NCBI GenBank assembly: GCA_015229165.1
Contig: JADGCD010000003.1
Location: 1-41,006, forward strand
From: Nitrospinota bacterium
GTDB lineage: Bacteria; Nitrospinota_A; UBA7883; JADGGD01
Length of the DNA stretch: 41,006 nt
Direction of reading: 5' to 3'
Part shown: piece by piece, positions 6,526-14,315 of the stretch
How the letters are laid out: every line of letters begins with the position of its first letter
Numbering within the stretch: the stretch's first letter is position 1
Notes under the pieces: generated by a model
The model's database searches: none
Told to the model about the DNA's origin: nothing
The model's input: the letters and a program-made list of their open reading frames with translations, nothing else
Translations under genes and position numbers: made by a program

Positions 6526-7560
6526 ATGAGCGGGATGCGGCGCTGGCTGCCGGCTTTTGCGGCGGGGTTTGTCATTCTCGCAGCGACGCCCGCCGCCCGG
6601 GCCGAGACGCGCGAGTTCCGCATGACTATCGAGCAGACCACCATCACCGTGGCGCCCGACCTCGATTACGCGGTCTTCGGCTACAACGGCCAGACGCCAG
6701 GGCCGCTGATCCACGTCCGGCAGGGGGACGACGTGGTCGTCCATGTCACCAACAACACCCTGATGCCCCATACCATCCACTGGCACGGCGTCTACCAGAC
6801 CGACAACTGGCGTCTCGACGGGGTCCCCGGCGTCACCCAGGAGGAGATCCGCCCCGCCGGGGGAACCTTCACCTACCGGTGGAAGGCGGAGAAAAGCGGG
6901 TCGCTCTGGTACCACTGCCACGTCAACGTCAGCGAGCATGTCGCCATCCGCGGGATGTGGGGGCCTATCGTGGTCGATCCCCTCACGCCGACCCCCGAGG
7001 AGAAGCGGGTCACCAAAGAGGCGCTCTTTATGCTCTCGACGTGGGACAGCCACTTCGCCGGGATGTGGGGTCAGGGAGGCGCCCCCCACGACATGCCCGA
7101 TTACTTTTCGGTCAACGCCAAATGCTTTCCGATCACCCACCCCCTTCGGGTGAAGAAGGGGGATGTGGTCCGCTTCCGCTTCTTCGCCGTCGGCATGTCG
7201 ATTCACACACTCCACCTCCACGGCCACGACATGCTGGTCACCCACAAGGACGGGACGCCGCTTCCGCAACCGTACTGGGTTGACACCCTGATGATTGGTC
7301 CGGGGGAGCGGTACGACGCCATCGTCGAGATGAACAATCCCGGACTCTTCATCTTTCACGACCATGTGGACTCCCACATGACCAACAACGGCAAGGACCC
7401 GGGAGGTCCGATCACCATTATCGAGTACGACGGGGTTAAGCGCCCCGATTTCTATATCTGGAAAGACAAGGAATACGACGCCAACTTCTTCTATTCGGAA
7501 TCGATGCGCCGAGGCTACGGCCTGTTCGAATGGAGCGGTTTCAAAGGAAAGGGACGGTAA
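6526..7560 (+). CDS. Exported two-domain multicopper oxidase, type 1 copper in domain 1
   Basis: A 344-residue protein with a Sec signal (about 1-26) and two cupredoxin domains. Domain 1 has HTIHWHG (H82, H85, H87) and the type 1/type 3 motif HCHVNVSEHVAIRGM (H130, C131, H132, H138, M144). Domain 2 has HTLHLHGHD (H227, H230, H232) and FHDHVDSH (H278, H280, H284), with no cysteine. The four HxH pairs (HWH, HCH, HLH, HDH) can supply a complete trinuclear copper cluster, so oxygen-reducing oxidase activity is more likely than nitrite reduction, although NirK also keeps type 1 copper in domain 1. This arrangement corresponds to the type C two-domain laccase-like group; such enzymes normally form trimers. 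It follows the selenoprotein candidate by 19 nt and its stop overlaps the transglutaminase start (TAATG). Substrate unknown. Confidence 0.9.
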   Translation: MSGMRRWLPAFAAGFVILAATPAARAETREFRMTIEQTTITVAPDLDYAVFGYNGQTPGPLIHVRQGDDVVVHVTNNTLMPHTIHWHGVYQTDNWRLDGVPGVTQEEIRPAGGTFTYRWKAEKSGSLWYHCHVNVSEHVAIRGMWGPIVVDPLTPTPEEKRVTKEALFMLSTWDSHFAGMWGQGGAPHDMPDYFSVNAKCFPITHPLRVKKGDVVRFRFFAVGMSIHTLHLHGHDMLVTHKDGTPLPQPYWVDTLMIGPGERYDAIVEMNNPGLFIFHDHVDSHMTNNGKDPGGPITIIEYDGVKRPDFYIWKDKEYDANFFYSESMRRGYGLFEWSGFKGKGR

Positions 7561-8603
7561 TGTTCACGGAGTACATGAGCCCGGTCATCTTGCGACCGGA
7601 AGGATCGCGCACGACCCTGCTGACGGCGGCGCTCCTGGCGCTGGTTGGCCACGGATACGCCTCAAACGCTTCCGCCGCGGCGCCCGGCGTGCGGACCGTC
7701 GATCTGGTCTACGCCGTCGAGGTGACGGGCGCCCCGGTCGGCGCGGGGCCGGTCACCCTCTGGCTCCCCGTTCCCGGCGACGACGAGGACCAGACGACGC
7801 TCGACACCCGCATCGTCTCCCCCTACCCGGTGACGCTGACCAAAGAGACGGAGTACGGCAACCGGATGCTGGTGTTGACCACCGACCGTCTGGACAAAGA
7901 TTCGTTCGCCATCGAGGTCACCTACCGCATCCGCCGGACGGAACACCGGACCGATTTCGCCGCGACCGACGTCCGCGAATCCGTTAATCCCCGTTTCCGC
8001 GCCCCCAGCGCCCATGCGGTCATGAACGACGCGGTCCGCGGCATGGCCAAGGAGGCCGTCGGCGACCGGACTGACCCGCTGGATAAAGCCCGGGCGATCT
8101 ACGACTACGTTCTGGCCCACATGCGCTACGACAAAAGTGTGCCGGGGTGGGGCAAGGGGGACGTGAACCGCATCTGTCTCGCCATCGGCAAGGGGGAGAG
8201 CGGAGCGGGCAACTGCACCGACTTCCATTCGCTCTTCGCCTCGATGATGCAGGCGGAAGGGATTCCGGTGAAGTTCGAGATGGGCTATCCCCTGAAACCG
8301 GGGGAGGAGATGACCACGCCCAATCGGGGCGGCTACCACTGCTGGGCCCGCTTCTGGATCGAAGGAAAAGGGTGGATTCCCGTCGACATCTCCGAAGCGG
8401 CCAAAGATCCATCGAAGCGGGACTACTACTTTGGCGCGCTCTGCGAAAATCGTGTCCGGTTCAGCGTAGGCCGGGATATTGAACTGATTCCGCCGCAGAT
8501 CGGTGAACGGCTCAACTTCTTTGGACCCGACCCTTATATAGAGATCGGCGGCAAGCCGTTCGACGGTTTCTCCCGGACCGTCGCTTATAGAGACGTCGAG
8601 TGA
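7560..8603 (+). CDS. Exported transglutaminase-like protein
   Basis: A 347-residue protein with a hydrophobic N-terminal segment (about 18-40, ending NASAAA) that is probably a signal peptide. An N-terminal beta-rich region (about 45-130) is followed by a transglutaminase-like papain-fold domain with the catalytic triad in order: Cys219 in GAGNCTDFH, His260 in GGYHCWARF and Asp276 in WIPVDIS. Bacterial members usually act as proteases, peptidases or amide-bond-forming enzymes rather than classical cross-linkers. The ATG at 7560 overlaps the oxidase stop as TAATG and has AAAGGAAAGG upstream; a start 30 nt earlier is possible but lacks this spacing. It is the last gene of the operon; a GC-rich hairpin (8622-8642) follows without a T-run. 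It may process or bind an operon product; no precursor peptide is visible. Confidence 0.85.
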   Translation: MFTEYMSPVILRPEGSRTTLLTAALLALVGHGYASNASAAAPGVRTVDLVYAVEVTGAPVGAGPVTLWLPVPGDDEDQTTLDTRIVSPYPVTLTKETEYGNRMLVLTTDRLDKDSFAIEVTYRIRRTEHRTDFAATDVRESVNPRFRAPSAHAVMNDAVRGMAKEAVGDRTDPLDKARAIYDYVLAHMRYDKSVPGWGKGDVNRICLAIGKGESGAGNCTDFHSLFASMMQAEGIPVKFEMGYPLKPGEEMTTPNRGGYHCWARFWIEGKGWIPVDISEAAKDPSKRDYYFGALCENRVRFSVGRDIELIPPQIGERLNFFGPDPYIEIGGKPFDGFSRTVAYRDVE

Positions 8604-9203
8604 TCCGGATCGTTCTTCATCGCGGCGTGCGGTTTGCGCCGCAACGGAAAGTCAACAACGCAGTCAAACAGGACGACCTTCACTCTCCCCGCCGCATTGG
8701 ACAGGTTAGCGGCGGCTCATCGAAGGTTTTCACCGTCCATTCAGTAAATACCTACCGTTTGCCCTATGGAGATTTTCCAAGGCGGAAGTGAGCTGAAACG
8801 AACAAAGCGCTTTATCGGATATTTTATACCCATCATTGACTGACAAGTCGACGCCAAAAGCTTTTCCACCCTGTTGTCGTCCACCCATTCCGAAGACACA
8901 CCTCCTGACATGTCAGCCCGCTCCTGACATGTCAGGAAGATTCAGTCAATAAGCCTCGACATCTCTCCCCTCCTTTCAGTCGCAATCGACACCCTATCAG
9001 CCGCATGGGGCAATTCACCCTGACAGGCGACCATCGGCGTACTAAATGCAGTTACTCACGGTGTCGACTGTGTGACTGTCGAGCGTTTTCGCCAGCAGTC
9101 ACCAGGCGCAAATGAGAGGAGGAGAAGAGACCGTGACGGATTCCTTGGTCAATGCGTAGGTAAACAACGCAAATGTTTAGATGTCATCAGGCAGGAGGAC
9201 GCA
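8604..9203. other. Non-coding stretch of about 600 bases
   Basis: I find no convincing gene here; short open frames have no ribosome-binding site and no recognisable product. It contains a hairpin after the transglutaminase gene (arms GCGGCG 8622-8627 and CGCCGC 8637-8642, no T-run), two strong palindromes at 8905-8936, and AT-richer sequence near 8810-8840 that could hold a promoter. The strong ribosome-binding site AGGAGG (9193-9198) at its end belongs to the ABM-domain gene. Confidence 0.6.
8905..8936. promoter_or_regulatory. Two tandem palindromes, CTGACATGTCAG
   Basis: CTGACATGTCAG (8905-8916) and CCTGACATGTCAGG (8923-8936) are both perfect palindromes sharing a 12-bp core, with centres 19 bp apart. 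Possible half-sites, CTGACA, recur at about 8838 and 9020. Such pairs are typical operator or activator sites for a dimeric regulator. They lie about 270 bp upstream of the ABM-domain gene; the regulator is not identified. Confidence 0.6.
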
Positions 9204-9539
9204 GTGATACTAGCGACGTCGAAAATGATCGTAAAGGCGGAAAGACGGAGTGAGCTCCTGGAAGCGATGATGGGGATGCTGGAACCGGTCCGGGTCGAAA
9301 AAGGGTGTCTTGGCTATTCCCTCTGCGAAGACGTGGAAAACAAGAACGGGTTTCTTCTGCTGGAAGAATGGGAGACACAGGTTGATATCGAAAGACATAT
9401 TGCCCGTGAAAACCAGCGGCGTCTCCTTTCGCTCATGGACCTACTCAGCGAAGAACCGGTGATCCGGTATTACACCGTAACGAAAACGGCCGGAATGGAC
9501 CTCATAAAGCGGGTGTTCGAATCGCCCGATTCCCTTTAG
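9204..9539 (+). CDS. ABM-domain (YgiN-like antibiotic biosynthesis monooxygenase family) protein
   Basis: A 111-residue cytoplasmic protein made mostly of one ABM ferredoxin-like domain: an opening strand (VILATSKMIVKAERRSELLEAM), a central turn with CLGYSLCEDVENKNGFLLLEEW, and the characteristic W-E-x-x-x-x-x-x-x-H pattern (EEWETQVDIERH). Family members are small dimeric proteins that oxidise quinols or bind haem without a cofactor; the exact reaction cannot be read from sequence. The GTG start at 9204 is preferred because AGGAGG lies five bases upstream; an upstream in-frame ATG at 9072 would add 44 residues of unconserved Arg-rich sequence. It stands 55 bases before the DUF3494 lipoprotein gene and may share its transcript. 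Confidence 0.8.
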   Translation: MILATSKMIVKAERRSELLEAMMGMLEPVRVEKGCLGYSLCEDVENKNGFLLLEEWETQVDIERHIARENQRRLLSLMDLLSEEPVIRYYTVTKTAGMDLIKRVFESPDSL

Positions 9540-9594
9540 GAGAAACCCGATGACCATGACGGATATGCAATTACTCCGGAAAGGAGCATTCACG

Positions 9595-11508
9595 ATGAGA
9601 AGAATCAAAGCCTATACAGGTCTTGGCCTGTTCTTGACGCTCGCGCTCGCCATCGCGTCAGGTTGCGGCACAAATGGCGAGACCGGAAAGTGGCTGGACG
9701 GCTCCCGAGCCCCCGCGCCCACCGTGTCATTCACCCTGCCGCTCAACCTGGCGGTCAATGTGGCGACAAACACGCTGCTCACCGCCACCTTCAGCGAGGA
9801 GATGGACCCCGAGTCCATCAACACGACAACGTTTACCCTGATGAACGGCTCCGAAGTCATTTTGGGGACGGTCGGCTATGCGGGGGTGACTGCGGTCTTC
9901 ACCCCTGCGGTCGCGCTTTCGGACAGCACCACCTACACGGCGACGATCACGGTCGGCGCCAAATCGCGGGCCTATGGAACCAATCTCGATAACAACTACG
10001 TCTGGACCTTCACCACGGCGACTCCCGGCGGCGACATCCCGCCCGATATCACCCCGCCCATTCCCGGCCCCAATCCCGGTCCCTCGCCGGACCTGAGAGC
10101 CCCCCGGGTCACCTCCACGGTCCCCGCCAATCTGGCCACGGAGGTAGCGATCAATACGTCCATCATCGCGACGTTCAGCGAGGCGATGAACCCGCTGTCG
10201 CTTACCACCGCTAGCTTTACCGTGAAAAAGGGACTGGTCACGGTTCCGGGTACGGTTCTCCCCGTGGGGTTGACCGCGGTCTTTACTCCGAACGCCCCGC
10301 TTGACTCGAGCGCGGTCTATACCGCCACGATCACGACGGTCGCCGAGGATCTGGCCGGGAACAACCTAGCGGCCAACTATGTGTGGACCTTCACCACCGG
10401 CGCGCTGGTCGATATCATTCCCCCCACGGTGATCCTGACCGCCCCGCTGAACGGCGCCACCGGAGTGGCGATCAACACCAACGTCGTCGCGACCTTCAGC
10501 GAGGCGATGGCGCCCCTTTCCCTGACGCCCCTTACGTTTACGTTGCACAAGGGACTGGTTTCCATCGGGCATACGGTTCTTCCGCTGCTCGACGTGGCGA
10601 CCCTGAACCCCAGCGCCAACCTTGAGTACGACACGCTCTACACGGCCACCGTCACCGTCGGCGCAAAGGATCTGGCGAACAATGCGATGGTGGCGCCCTA
10701 TGTCTGGACGTTCAGGACCGCAGCGGCCCCGCCCGTCCTCTTCAACCTTGGGATTCTGGCGCCCTACGGCATCGCTTCGGCTGGTGGCGTCACCACCGGC
10801 GCGGCCCCGGTCAAGATCAACGGGAGCACGGTGCTGGATCCGCTCGACCAGTGCAACGCGGTAGCCGTCGGGGCCGCCGATGACTTCGGCCTCTGCGGTG
10901 GAAACCCGCCGCTGAACAACCTCCCGGGGGTCAGGGACTTTGTCATCACCCCCACTCACTCGGCGCCGGGGCCGGTCACTGCGGCTGCGGTGAAGGCTAC
11001 CTTGCTTACCAAGTGGGGAAACCTGTCTCCGGCCGGTCACCCGGGCGGGACGGTGCTGGGATGTGGAACCATCGGTAGCGCCGGAGGCGCGGGCGCCCTC
11101 ATCGGGTGCAACGGCAACTTCACGCTTCCCCCCGGAGTCTATATCTCCCAGACCTCATCGTCGATCGGTGTGGCGGGAAGCCTGGTTCTCGATGGCGGCG
11201 GCGATGCGAACGCCACCTTCATCTTCCAGGCGCCGTCATCGTTGACCACGGCGCCCAATACGACCATCACCTTGCAGAACGGGACCAAGGCCTCGAACGT
11301 CTGGTGGTACGTGGGGAGCTCGGCGACGCTCGGCTCGAATACCGCCTTTAAGGGAAACATCCTGGCTTCCGCCGCCATATCGATGGGAACCACCGCGACT
11401 TCGTGCGGGCGGCTCCTGTCGGGCGCGAGCGGAGCGGGGGCGTTCACCTTCCTGGGGAATACCGTGTCGGTGCCTGGCCATCCCAACGCGCCGGCCGGGT
11501 GCAACTAG
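9595..11508 (+). CDS. Lipoprotein with three Big_5-like domains and a C-terminal DUF3494 (ice-binding-like) domain
   Basis: A 637-residue lipoprotein: the lipobox IASGC follows a hydrophobic signal, so it should be lipidated at about Cys23. Three bacterial Ig-like domains of the Big_5 type follow (about 35-145, 170-275 and 280-385), each with the phrases AT-FSE-(E/A)M-(D/N/A)P, Y-TATI/V-TV and NYVWTFTT. A Gly/Pro linker separates the first two. The C-terminal 230 residues (from FNLGILAPYGIASAGGV) are a DUF3494 domain, with YISQTSSSIGVAGSLVLDGGGDANATFIFQ patterns, a right-handed beta-solenoid known from ice-binding proteins but also common in non-psychrophilic adhesins. It probably sits on the cell surface as an adhesin or interface protein. 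Start 9595 is set by AAGGAG at 9581-9586 and the signal sequence. Confidence 0.9.
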   Translation: MRRIKAYTGLGLFLTLALAIASGCGTNGETGKWLDGSRAPAPTVSFTLPLNLAVNVATNTLLTATFSEEMDPESINTTTFTLMNGSEVILGTVGYAGVTAVFTPAVALSDSTTYTATITVGAKSRAYGTNLDNNYVWTFTTATPGGDIPPDITPPIPGPNPGPSPDLRAPRVTSTVPANLATEVAINTSIIATFSEAMNPLSLTTASFTVKKGLVTVPGTVLPVGLTAVFTPNAPLDSSAVYTATITTVAEDLAGNNLAANYVWTFTTGALVDIIPPTVILTAPLNGATGVAINTNVVATFSEAMAPLSLTPLTFTLHKGLVSIGHTVLPLLDVATLNPSANLEYDTLYTATVTVGAKDLANNAMVAPYVWTFRTAAAPPVLFNLGILAPYGIASAGGVTTGAAPVKINGSTVLDPLDQCNAVAVGAADDFGLCGGNPPLNNLPGVRDFVITPTHSAPGPVTAAAVKATLLTKWGNLSPAGHPGGTVLGCGTIGSAGGAGALIGCNGNFTLPPGVYISQTSSSIGVAGSLVLDGGGDANATFIFQAPSSLTTAPNTTITLQNGTKASNVWWYVGSSATLGSNTAFKGNILASAAISMGTTATSCGRLLSGASGAGAFTFLGNTVSVPGHPNAPAGCN

Positions 11509-11544
11509 AGGTTGAAGCGCCGTCGATGGAAGCTGGCGAAAGGA

Positions 11545-11570
11545 GCGGGTCGACAAAACGGTCGGCCCGC
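11545..11570 (+). terminator. Hairpin between DUF3494 and ompA-like genes
   Basis: GCGGGTCGAC (11545-11554) pairs with GTCGGCCCGC (11561-11570), ten pairs including one G-U, around a six-base loop. No T-run follows, so it is either a factor-dependent stop, an mRNA stabiliser or an attenuator rather than a classical intrinsic terminator. Confidence 0.4.
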
Positions 11571-11675
11571 CCCCACCGCCCGAAGATGGCGGACTGAATG
11601 AAGACGCAAACGCCGGTTCCGGGCCGCTCGCCGGAAGAGTGAATGCATAACGCGGTTGTTGAAGGAGAAGAGATC

Positions 11676-12764
11676 ATGAAGAGAACTGAACGAATCGGGG
11701 CGCTGGCCATCGCGATGGCGCTGATGCTGCCCGGCGTATCCCAGGCGGAGATCAAGGCGAAATCGTGGGAGATCAGCCCCTTCGTCGGCTACAACTGGTT
11801 CGAGGCCGACCAGAATCTGAAGAACCAGGCCCTCGTCGGGGGGCGGCTCGGCTACAACTTCACCCGGCGCTTCGGGCTGGAGCTGGCGGTGGAGTATCTT
11901 GACACCACTCTTACGGACAAGGACAAAACCCGGTCGCAGAAGGGGCAGTTCGGAACACCCCATGAGTCGGTCAACATCACGTTTTACCATCTGGACGCGG
12001 TGTTTCATATCAGGCCGGACGGCGCTTTCAACCCGTTCCTGCTGGCCGGATTCGGCGGCGTCCATTACCGCCCCAGCATTTCGGTCGATGGGGTGGACAT
12101 GTCGGCGTTCAACTTCGGGCTCGGCGCCAAATGGGCCCTGACCGAAAACGTCGCTCTTCGCGGCGACCTGCGGGACAACATCGTCTCCGAAGTTATCCAG
12201 GAGGCGTATCACAACTATGGCGCGACGCTGGGTCTGACCTTCTCGTTCGGTGGTAACGATGACAAAGGCAAGCGCCAGGTGGCGGCTGCTCCGCTCAAGC
12301 CGGTCCCCGTCCGGCGAGCGCCGGTGATCATTCCGGTGGCGGAGCCGGAGGCGGAAAAGAAGGTGGTCGCCGTCGCAAAGCAGGCTGAGCCGGAAGAGGA
12401 AGTGGTCGTTCTCGCCTTTGAGGATATCCACTTCGACTTCGACAAAGCCACCCTTACCGAAGAGGCCCGCGCGATCCTGCGGCGCAACTTCCAGGTCCTC
12501 CGGGAAAACCCCAAGGCGCATGTGCGCGTCGCCGGATACACCTCCGCTTCGGGTACGGACGAGTACAACCAGAAGCTGAGCGAGCGGCGGGCCACCGCCG
12601 TGCGGACGTTCCTGGTGGAGGAAGGGATCGCCAAGCCCGACCGGCTGACCAAGATCGGCTATGGAGAGGACCACCCCGCCGAGTACGAATCGGCGCCCGG
12701 AAAGATTTACTCGAAAGCGGCCATGGCCAACATGCGGGTCCTTTTCGAGATCATCGTGGAGTGA
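11676..12764 (+). CDS. OmpA-family outer-membrane protein
   Basis: A 362-residue protein with a Sec signal (about 1-23, ending VSQA), an eight-strand beta-barrel-like half (about 25-195: SPFVGYNWFE, GGRLGYNF, NPFLLAGFGGVHY, NFGLGAKWAL) and a Pro/Ala/Glu-rich periplasmic linker. The C-terminal half (about 245-362) is an OmpA/MotB peptidoglycan-binding domain with FEDIHFDFDKATL, VAGYTSASGTDEYNQKLSERRATAV and IGYGE; the aspartate and arginine that bind diaminopimelate are in their usual places. It links the outer membrane to the cell wall. Start 11676 is placed at the signal peptide, after GAAGGAGAAG. It opens a run of envelope and stress genes continuing to 14465. Confidence 0.92.
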   Translation: MKRTERIGALAIAMALMLPGVSQAEIKAKSWEISPFVGYNWFEADQNLKNQALVGGRLGYNFTRRFGLELAVEYLDTTLTDKDKTRSQKGQFGTPHESVNITFYHLDAVFHIRPDGAFNPFLLAGFGGVHYRPSISVDGVDMSAFNFGLGAKWALTENVALRGDLRDNIVSEVIQEAYHNYGATLGLTFSFGGNDDKGKRQVAAAPLKPVPVRRAPVIIPVAEPEAEKKVVAVAKQAEPEEEVVVLAFEDIHFDFDKATLTEEARAILRRNFQVLRENPKAHVRVAGYTSASGTDEYNQKLSERRATAVRTFLVEEGIAKPDRLTKIGYGEDHPAEYESAPGKIYSKAAMANMRVLFEIIVE

Positions 12765-12842
12765 CACAGCGAGCGAACGCTCGACAGGGCGCCTGCGTGG
12801 GCGTTCTGCAACGACCTTAACCGCATTTATGGAGTATCCGAA

Positions 12843-13601
12843 ATGAACATGACGAAATGGCTTTGTGGCTCGGTGACGGCGGCGGCCGTCCTGCTGATGA
12901 CCGGCGGCGTCGCCAACGCCGGCGATATGGACAGCCGCATCGAGTCGTCCGCCAAACAGTCGTATGTCTTCAAGACCTACCTGAAGGACGACAACATCGT
13001 GGTCCAGTCGAAGGAAGGCGCCGTGACGCTGAACGGGGTGGTGGAGGAGGAGTTCCACAAGTCCCTGGCCGAGGAGACCGTCGCCGGATTGCCGGGAGTG
13101 ACCGGCGTGACCAACAACCTCCAGCTCAAGCAGTCCCCCCCGACCGCCAGCTCGGACGCCTGGATCAAAAACAAGGTGCGGGTGGCGCTTCTGTTCCACA
13201 GCAACGTGAACGCGTCGGCGACGGATGTCGAAGTGAAAGGGGGCGTCGTGACCCTGCGGGGCAAGGCCAACAGCCAGGCCCAGAAGGAGTTGACCGCCGA
13301 ATACGCCAATGACGTCGACGGCGTCAAGCGGGTCAGCAACGAAATGTCGGTGGTGACCGAGGCTCCGTCGAAGAAAACCGTGGGAGAGATCATCGATGAC
13401 GCCTCCATCAAGGCCCAGGTGAAGATGACGCTCCTTTTCCACCGCTCCACCAGCGCCCTGCACACGACCGTTTCGGTCATGCGCGGCGTGGTCACGGTCA
13501 GCGGAGAGGCCAAGAACGGCGCGGAAGTCGACCTGGTGACCAAGCTGGTGACCGATGTCTACGGCGTGACCGGTGTCGTCAACAAGATGTCAATCAAGTA
13601 A
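12843..13601 (+). CDS. Exported protein with three BON domains (OsmY-like)
   Basis: A 252-residue protein with a Sec signal (about 1-26, ending GVANA). It consists almost wholly of three BON repeats (about 30-98, 105-172 and 185-252), each with the pattern V-x-V-x-x-G-x-V-T-L-x-G followed by a helix and V-x-G-V-x-x-V-x-N. BON domains bind phospholipid and occur in OsmY/DolP-type periplasmic proteins induced by osmotic or envelope stress. The usual OsmY has two domains, so three is slightly long. It follows the ompA-like gene by 78 nt on the same strand and probably belongs to the same stress-linked group. Confidence 0.9.
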   Translation: MNMTKWLCGSVTAAAVLLMTGGVANAGDMDSRIESSAKQSYVFKTYLKDDNIVVQSKEGAVTLNGVVEEEFHKSLAEETVAGLPGVTGVTNNLQLKQSPPTASSDAWIKNKVRVALLFHSNVNASATDVEVKGGVVTLRGKANSQAQKELTAEYANDVDGVKRVSNEMSVVTEAPSKKTVGEIIDDASIKAQVKMTLLFHRSTSALHTTVSVMRGVVTVSGEAKNGAEVDLVTKLVTDVYGVTGVVNKMSIK

Positions 13602-13639
13602 CGAACGCCACAGGTTCGTCTGCAAAAACGTGAGCGCCT

Positions 13640-13655
13640 CCCTCCTTCGGGAGGG
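13640..13655 (+). promoter_or_regulatory. UUCG-tetraloop hairpin before a small membrane protein gene
   Basis: CCCTCC (13640-13645), TTCG, GGAGGG (13650-13655) forms a very stable C(UUCG)G hairpin. It ends about ten bases before the AAGGAG ribosome-binding site of the gene at 13676. No T-run follows, so processing, partial termination or control of translation are all possible. Confidence 0.4.
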
Positions 13656-13675
13656 GGGGCCACAAGGAGAAAACG

Positions 13676-13900
13676 ATGAGAGCAATGAGTCTTGCGGGAA
13701 TCCTGCTTCTGCTGATCGCCTTCGCCGCCTTTGCGTATCAGGGATTCACCTACACCACCAGCGAAGAGGTGATCGATGTCGGTCCGCTGCAGGTTTCGAA
13801 AGAGACCGACCACAGCGTTTCGCTGCCCCCCGTGGTGGGAGGGATCGCCCTCGTGGGGGGGGTGTTGCTGCTAGCCCTTGGCTACAAAAAGTCGGCGTGA
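13676..13900 (+). CDS. Small two-helix membrane protein
   Basis: A 74-residue protein with two membrane helices (about 5-22 and 50-68) and a short charged loop between them (YTTSEEVIDVGPLQVSKETDHSV), plus a Lys-Lys tail. The pattern resembles small inner-membrane proteins of the DUF3185 type, but I cannot assign it with certainty. It has AAGGAG seven bases before the ATG and lies between the BON-domain gene and a coiled-coil gene, which suggests an envelope-stress role. Function unknown. Confidence 0.75.
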   Translation: MRAMSLAGILLLLIAFAAFAYQGFTYTTSEEVIDVGPLQVSKETDHSVSLPPVVGGIALVGGVLLLALGYKKSA

Positions 13901-13956
13901 CGAAACGAATCAACACCTGACGACGACGATGTCGCAACTGCATTACGGAGGTCTTT

Positions 13957-14250
13957 ATGGCAAGTAACCGGGAAGCATACGAGAAGAAGTTCAACGCCCA
14001 GCTCAAAGAGTGGAGCGCCCAGATCGCGCTGCTCAAGGCCAAGGCGGTCAACGCCACGGCGGACGCGAACCTCGACTACCATCAGGCGGTCGAGTCGCTC
14101 CAGAAAAAGCGTGACGAGGCGTCCGCCAAGTATCACGAGCTCAAGTCCGCCAGCGACGACGCCTGGGACGACGTCAAAGGCGGCGCGGAACGGGCGTGGG
14201 AAGAGGTGAAAACCGCCTATCACGACGCGGTGTCCAAGTTCAAATCCTGA
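13957..14250 (+). CDS. Small alpha-helical coiled-coil protein, stress-type
   Basis: A 97-residue protein without a signal peptide or membrane helix. Nearly the whole length is predicted amphipathic helix with heptad-like spacing (EKKFNAQLKEWSAQIALLKAKA, LQKKRDEASAKYHELK), rich in Ala, Lys and Glu, with regularly placed tryptophans near the end. It recalls LEA-like or sll1863-type stress proteins found next to BON and small membrane protein genes. GGAGG stands seven bases before the ATG. It probably belongs with its neighbours; its molecular role is unknown. Confidence 0.8.
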   Translation: MASNREAYEKKFNAQLKEWSAQIALLKAKAVNATADANLDYHQAVESLQKKRDEASAKYHELKSASDDAWDDVKGGAERAWEEVKTAYHDAVSKFKS

Positions 14251-14315
14251 CGGTCAGGCGTCTGAAAGGAGCGTGACACATGCGGTCATTGTTCAAACGA
14301 CGGGAGGGACAAGAC

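Noticed and set aside
6526..7560. Copper nitrite reductase NirK as identity of the copper oxidase
   Set aside because: All four HxH pairs of a trinuclear cluster are present; NirK has a mononuclear type 2 site with fewer histidines.
8600..8791. A 63-residue open frame after the transglutaminase gene
   Set aside because: No ribosome-binding site, Arg-rich composition and no family pattern; it overlaps a hairpin.
9072..9203. N-terminal extension of the ABM-domain protein from ATG 9072
   Set aside because: AGGAGG five bases before GTG 9204 and the start of the ABM fold favour the later start; the extension is unconserved in character.
11505..13463. A 652-residue open frame antisense to the OmpA and BON genes
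   Set aside because: It is the mirror of two well-supported genes in high-GC DNA; its product has no domain and is His/Arg-rich.
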